Positions 31,617 through 34,559 of a stretch of 34,559 nucleotides of DNA are shown here, piece by piece; positions within the stretch are counted from its first letter, which is position 1, and each line of letters starts with the position of its first letter. The stretch is from positions 1 to 34,559 of the forward strand of contig SLMS01000131.1 of the NCBI GenBank assembly GCA_007133495.1. The letters run 5' to 3'. The DNA is from Candidatus Sumerlaeota bacterium (GTDB lineage: Bacteria > Sumerlaeota > Sumerlaeia > SLMS01). The position numbers and the translations under genes are program-made. Below the pieces are notes generated by a model. The model was not told the origin of the DNA. It ran no database searches and saw only the letters and a program-made list of their open reading frames with translations.

Positions 31617-34559
31617 TTACCGAGGTTCCTCTTCTCCCGGAGGGCTTTGGACCGTGTGCTGCAGCCGCTCCTTCTGCTTCGGGTCGCCGTGGCAGTCCTT
31701 GTACTTCTTGCCGCTGCCGCACGGGCACGGGTCGTTCCGGCCCACTTTCGGCGTCTCCCGCCGGTACGTGCCCAGCCCCGTCCGAGGCCTTTGCGGGCGC
31801 TTCTCCTGCTGTCCCGCCTTCGCCTGCTGGGCCGCCGCCTGCGCCTCGGCGGGGGAGAGAGCCGAGGCCTTCTGCGTCACCATCCGCTGCACCCGCTGAC
31901 GCTGCCGCGCCTCCTCCTCGGACACCGGCTGCGCCCGGAAGAACGTCTGGAACACGTTTTTGTTCACCCGCAGCATGAAGTCCTCGAACGCCGCCGTCGC
32001 GTCCCGCGTGAACTCCACCAGCGGGTCCTTCTGCGCGTAGGACCGCAGCCCAATGCCCTCGCGCAGCTCGTCGATCGCCAGAAGGTGATCCTGCCAATCC
32101 GTATCGATCATCTGCAGCCCGATGTAACGGCCGAACGGCACCGCAATATCCCCAAGGCTCGAAATCTTCTCGTCGTAGGCGTTCACGATATGCTCCATCG
32201 CCGCGTCGTGCAGCTCCTCGTAATCGCCCCAGCTCTTTCCGCGCAGCGGATCGACCGATTCCGTCACGATCGTGGACTCGATCCAGTCCAGCCAGCCGTC
32301 TATATCGGCGTCCCCCATGTTGGACTTCTCGCCGAAATACGCCGTGAACTCCGCATCGATCGCGTCCTCGAAAATACCAAGGTAGATCGGCCGGAGGTCC
32401 TCCTCCAGCAGGATGTCCCGCCGCAGCCCGTACACCTGCAGCCGCTGGCGGTTCATCACGTTGTCGAACTGCAGCGTCCGCTGCCGGCGCTCGTGGTTGA
32501 TCATCTCCACCTTCTTTTGCGCCTTCGTGATCGACCGCGTCACCATCCGGTTCTCGATAGCCTCGCCTTCCTTCATCCCCAGCCGTTCCAGCCAGACCGA
32601 TATACGGTCCGACCCGAACCACAGCATCAGGTTGTCCTCCAGCGAGACGAAAAACCGCGACGTCCCCGGGTCGCCCTGCCGGCCCGAACGGCCGCGGAGC
32701 TGTCTGTCTATACGCCGCGCCTCGTGCCGTTCCGTACCCACAATCTGCAGGCCGCCCGGCCATTCCTCGCCCGACTCGGGGTCCGTATGTGTCTCCGCCA
32801 CGCCCGGCCCGAGCCGGATGTCCGTGCCGCGCCCCGCCATGTTGGTGGCGATCGTGATCGCTCCGGGCCGGCCGGCCTCGGCCACGATCTGCGCCTCCTG
32901 CAGGTGGTTCTTCGCGTTCAGCACGTTGTGATGCAGCTTGCGCGAAGTGAACATCTTGCTCAGCTTCTCCGAGTCCAGCACGTTCGTCGTACCCACAAGG
33001 ATCGGCAGGTTCATCTTGTGCAGCCGTTCCACCTCCTCCAGCACCGCCGCGTACTTCTCCCGCTTCGTCCGGAACACCACGTCATCCATGTCCACCCGGA
33101 TCATCGGCTTGTTGGTGGGGATCGTCACGACGTCCATCTTGTACGTCGCGTGGAACTCGGCCGCCTCCGTCTCCGCCGTGCCCGTCATGCCGGACAGCAC
33201 CTTGTACATACGGAAGTAGTTCTGGATCGTGATCGTCGCCAGCGTCTGCGTCTCCGACTCGATCTTCACCCCTTCCTTCGCCTCCACCGCCTGGTGCAGC
33301 CCGTCGCTCCAGCGCCGGCCCGTCATTTTCCGGCCGGTGTTCTCGTCCACGATCACCACCTTGTTGTCCTCCACGACGTAATCCACGTCGCGGACCTTCA
33401 ACACGTAGGCGTGCAGCAACTGGCTGATCGTGTGCAGCTCCTCCGCCTTTTTGTCATGGGCGGCACGGGCCTCCTTCTTCTTCTCCTCCTTGTCCTCGTC
33501 CGTCAGTTCCTCGTCCGATTCTATACGCGCGAACTCGTCCACCACGTCGCTCAGGACGAAGTACTCCGGGTTCTCCGGCGAGAGCTCATTGCGCCCCTTC
33601 TCCGTCAGCTCGATCGAGCGGTTCTTCTCGTCCACAATAAAGTAAAGATCGCGCTCGATCTCCGGCATCCGCTTCTCGCGGATCAGCTCCATCTCCACCC
33701 GGTCCTGCATCCGCGCCCACGAAGGCTCCTGCCGCAGCTTCATGTACCGCTTGTGTTTTGGCAGGCCCTTGTAGCACTGCAGCAGCCGCACGCCTGCCTC
33801 GAATGCCTCGTCATTCGTCATCTCTTCCTTTTCCAGCAACTCCTCCGCTTCCTTCGCCAGCCGGCTCACCACCATGTTCTGCTTCGCCGTAAGGTCCCGG
33901 ATACTTGGCAGAATGCGGTCATACTGGTCGATGGACCGGTCAACGGGGCCCGAGATGATCAGCGGAGTCCGCGCCTCGTCGATCAGCACCGAGTCCACCT
34001 CGTCCACGATGCAGAAGTACGGCTCGCGCTGCGAGAGCTGGTTGCGGTGCCGTGCCATGTTGTCGCGCAGATAATCGAAACCGAACTCGTTCACCGTACC
34101 GTAGCTCACATCGCTAAGGTACATCGCCCGCCGCTCCGGCGTATGCGGCTGCGTCTTGTCCAGGCAGCCCACCGTCATCCCCAGGAAGCTGAACAGTGGC
34201 TCGTTCCACTCCGAGTCGCGCCGCGCAAGGTAATCGTTCACCGTCACAAGGTGCGAACCCCGGCAGAGCAGCGCGTGCAGATAAAGGGGCATGATCGCCG
34301 TCAGCGTCTTCCCCTCGCCCGTCGCCATCTCGGAGATGTGCCCCTCCGCCAGTGAGATCGCCCCCATAAGCTGCACGTCGAAGGGGACCGCGATCCATTC
34401 CATTTCCTGCTCCGCCACGACCCACTTCTTCCCCACGTGGCGCCGGCACACCTCCTTCATCGCCGCAAACGCGTCCGGCAGCAGGTCCATCAACTCGTAC
34501 TTCTTCTCCTCCGGCTTGATCTTCTCCCGAAGCTCCGCCCAGCGCGCCTCCGTCCACGG
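31617..34559 (-). CDS. secA: Preprotein translocase ATPase SecA (5' end outside window)
   Basis: SecA drives unfolded secretory proteins through the SecYEG channel by ATP hydrolysis. The reading frame is open to the window edge, so about 981 C-terminal residues are seen and the true N-terminus is missing; the ATG and TTG codons near 34490 are internal. Motifs in order: PFDVQLMGA, Walker [54 protein letters not shown], a highly charged Lys/Glu-rich segment, [22 protein letters not shown] and [12 protein letters not shown]. The scaffold and wing domains follow. A Gln-rich linker then leads to the zinc-binding SEC-C tail, [16 protein letters not shown]. The sequence style resembles PVC-group SecA proteins. 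A terminator hairpin follows the TAA at 31617. Confidence 0.97.
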   Translation of the reverse strand, partial: PWTEARWAELREKIKPEEKKYELMDLLPDAFAAMKEVCRRHVGKKWVVAEQEMEWIAVPFDVQLMGAISLAEGHISEMATGEGKTLTAIMPLYLHALLCRGSHLVTVNDYLARRDSEWNEPLFSFLGMTVGCLDKTQPHTPERRAMYLSDVSYGTVNEFGFDYLRDNMARHRNQLSQREPYFCIVDEVDSVLIDEARTPLIISGPVDRSIDQYDRILPSIRDLTAKQNMVVSRLAKEAEELLEKEEMTNDEAFEAGVRLLQCYKGLPKHKRYMKLRQEPSWARMQDRVEMELIREKRMPEIERDLYFIVDEKNRSIELTEKGRNELSPENPEYFVLSDVVDEFARIESDEELTDEDKEEKKKEARAAHDKKAEELHTISQLLHAYVLKVRDVDYVVEDNKVVIVDENTGRKMTGRRWSDGLHQAVEAKEGVKIESETQTLATITIQNYFRMYKVLSGMTGTAETEAAEFHATYKMDVVTIPTNKPMIRVDMDDVVFRTKREKYAAVLEEVERLHKMNLPILVGTTNVLDSEKLSKMFTSRKLHHNVLNAKNHLQEAQIVAEAGRPGAITIATNMAGRGTDIRLGPGVAETHTDPESGEEWPGGLQIVGTERHEARRIDRQLRGRSGRQGDPGTSRFFVSLEDNLMLWFGSDRISVWLERLGMKEGEAIENRMVTRSITKAQKKVEMINHERRQRTLQFDNVMNRQRLQVYGLRRDILLEEDLRPIYLGIFEDAIDAEFTAYFGEKSNMGDADIDGWLDWIESTIVTESVDPLRGKSWGDYEELHDAAMEHIVNAYDEKISSLGDIAVPFGRYIGLQMIDTDWQDHLLAIDELREGIGLRSYAQKDPLVEFTRDATAAFEDFMLRVNKNVFQTFFRAQPVSEEEARQRQRVQRMVTQKASALSPAEAQAAAQQAKAGQQEKRPQRPRTGLGTYRRETPKVGRNDPCPCGSGKKYKDCHGDPKQKERLQHTVQSPPGEEEPR

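Noticed and set aside
31326-34355. A plus-strand open frame of about 1000 codons opposite secA
   Set aside because: It is the shadow of a highly conserved minus-strand gene in a GC-rich genome. The translation is low-complexity (His, Arg, Leu, Pro) with no recognisable motif.

Overview
This is a gene-dense, GC-rich (roughly two-thirds G+C by eye) chromosomal window from a Gram-negative bacterium. The SecA sequence, an ECF-type sigma factor fused to a membrane anchor, a secreted lamin-tail/CotH protein and a long carboxypeptidase-regulatory-like repeat protein together suggest the Planctomycetes-Verrucomicrobia-Kiritimatiellota (PVC) assemblage. That placement is an inference; there is no rRNA or tRNA gene here to settle it. 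I see no insertion sequence, phage gene, CRISPR array or RNA gene, and no stretch above 300 bases lacks a gene.

Layout. Positions 1-2013 (minus strand) hold an NtrC-type sigma-54 response regulator behind a small conserved hypothetical gene. A plus-strand gene (2195-4081) encodes a sigma factor with a membrane anchor and a large C-terminal domain. From 21912 down to 4099 nearly everything lies on the minus strand in a closely packed series. In order of transcription these are: a C39-type peptidase, an RLAN/RimK-like ATP-grasp ligase, a GCS2-type carboxylate-amine ligase, an N-formylglutamate amidohydrolase, an MFS transporter, a GT-C/TPR membrane protein, hemW, a Memo-family protein, a secreted LTD/CotH protein, trpE, yggS and a small membrane protein. 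A divergent receiver-PATAN protein (22042-22953) faces the peptidase gene. Next come a DUF309 gene, a DUF368 (polyprenyl-phosphate translocase family) gene, a sugar 3,5-epimerase-like cupin and a repeat protein of about 1300 residues. The window ends with a minus-strand group: the 5'-truncated secA, a terminator hairpin, a bifunctional-nuclease-domain gene and a second polytopic GT-C-like membrane protein.

How the genes may work together. The clearest system is the amidoligase cluster (16269-21912). Two different ATP-dependent amide-bond-forming enzyme families, two hydrolases and a transporter are translationally coupled by overlaps of 26, 14 and 4 nt and a 3-nt gap. This looks like synthesis, trimming and export of an undescribed amino-acid or peptide metabolite, or modification of a protein tail. 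The association of RLAN ATP-grasp, GCS2, N-formylglutamate amidohydrolase and papain-like peptidase genes is known from comparative genomics, but to my knowledge its product is not. The second theme is the envelope: two GT-C-like proteins, DUF368, an epimerase-like protein, SecA, the CotH protein and the repeat protein.

Two sequence-level signals stand out. One is a dispersed DNA word, GTATAGA/TCTATAC, found at least 18 times in coding sequence in several codon frames and both orientations. The other is a decayed copy of the 3' end of the LTD/CotH gene lying in frame directly after its stop codon.
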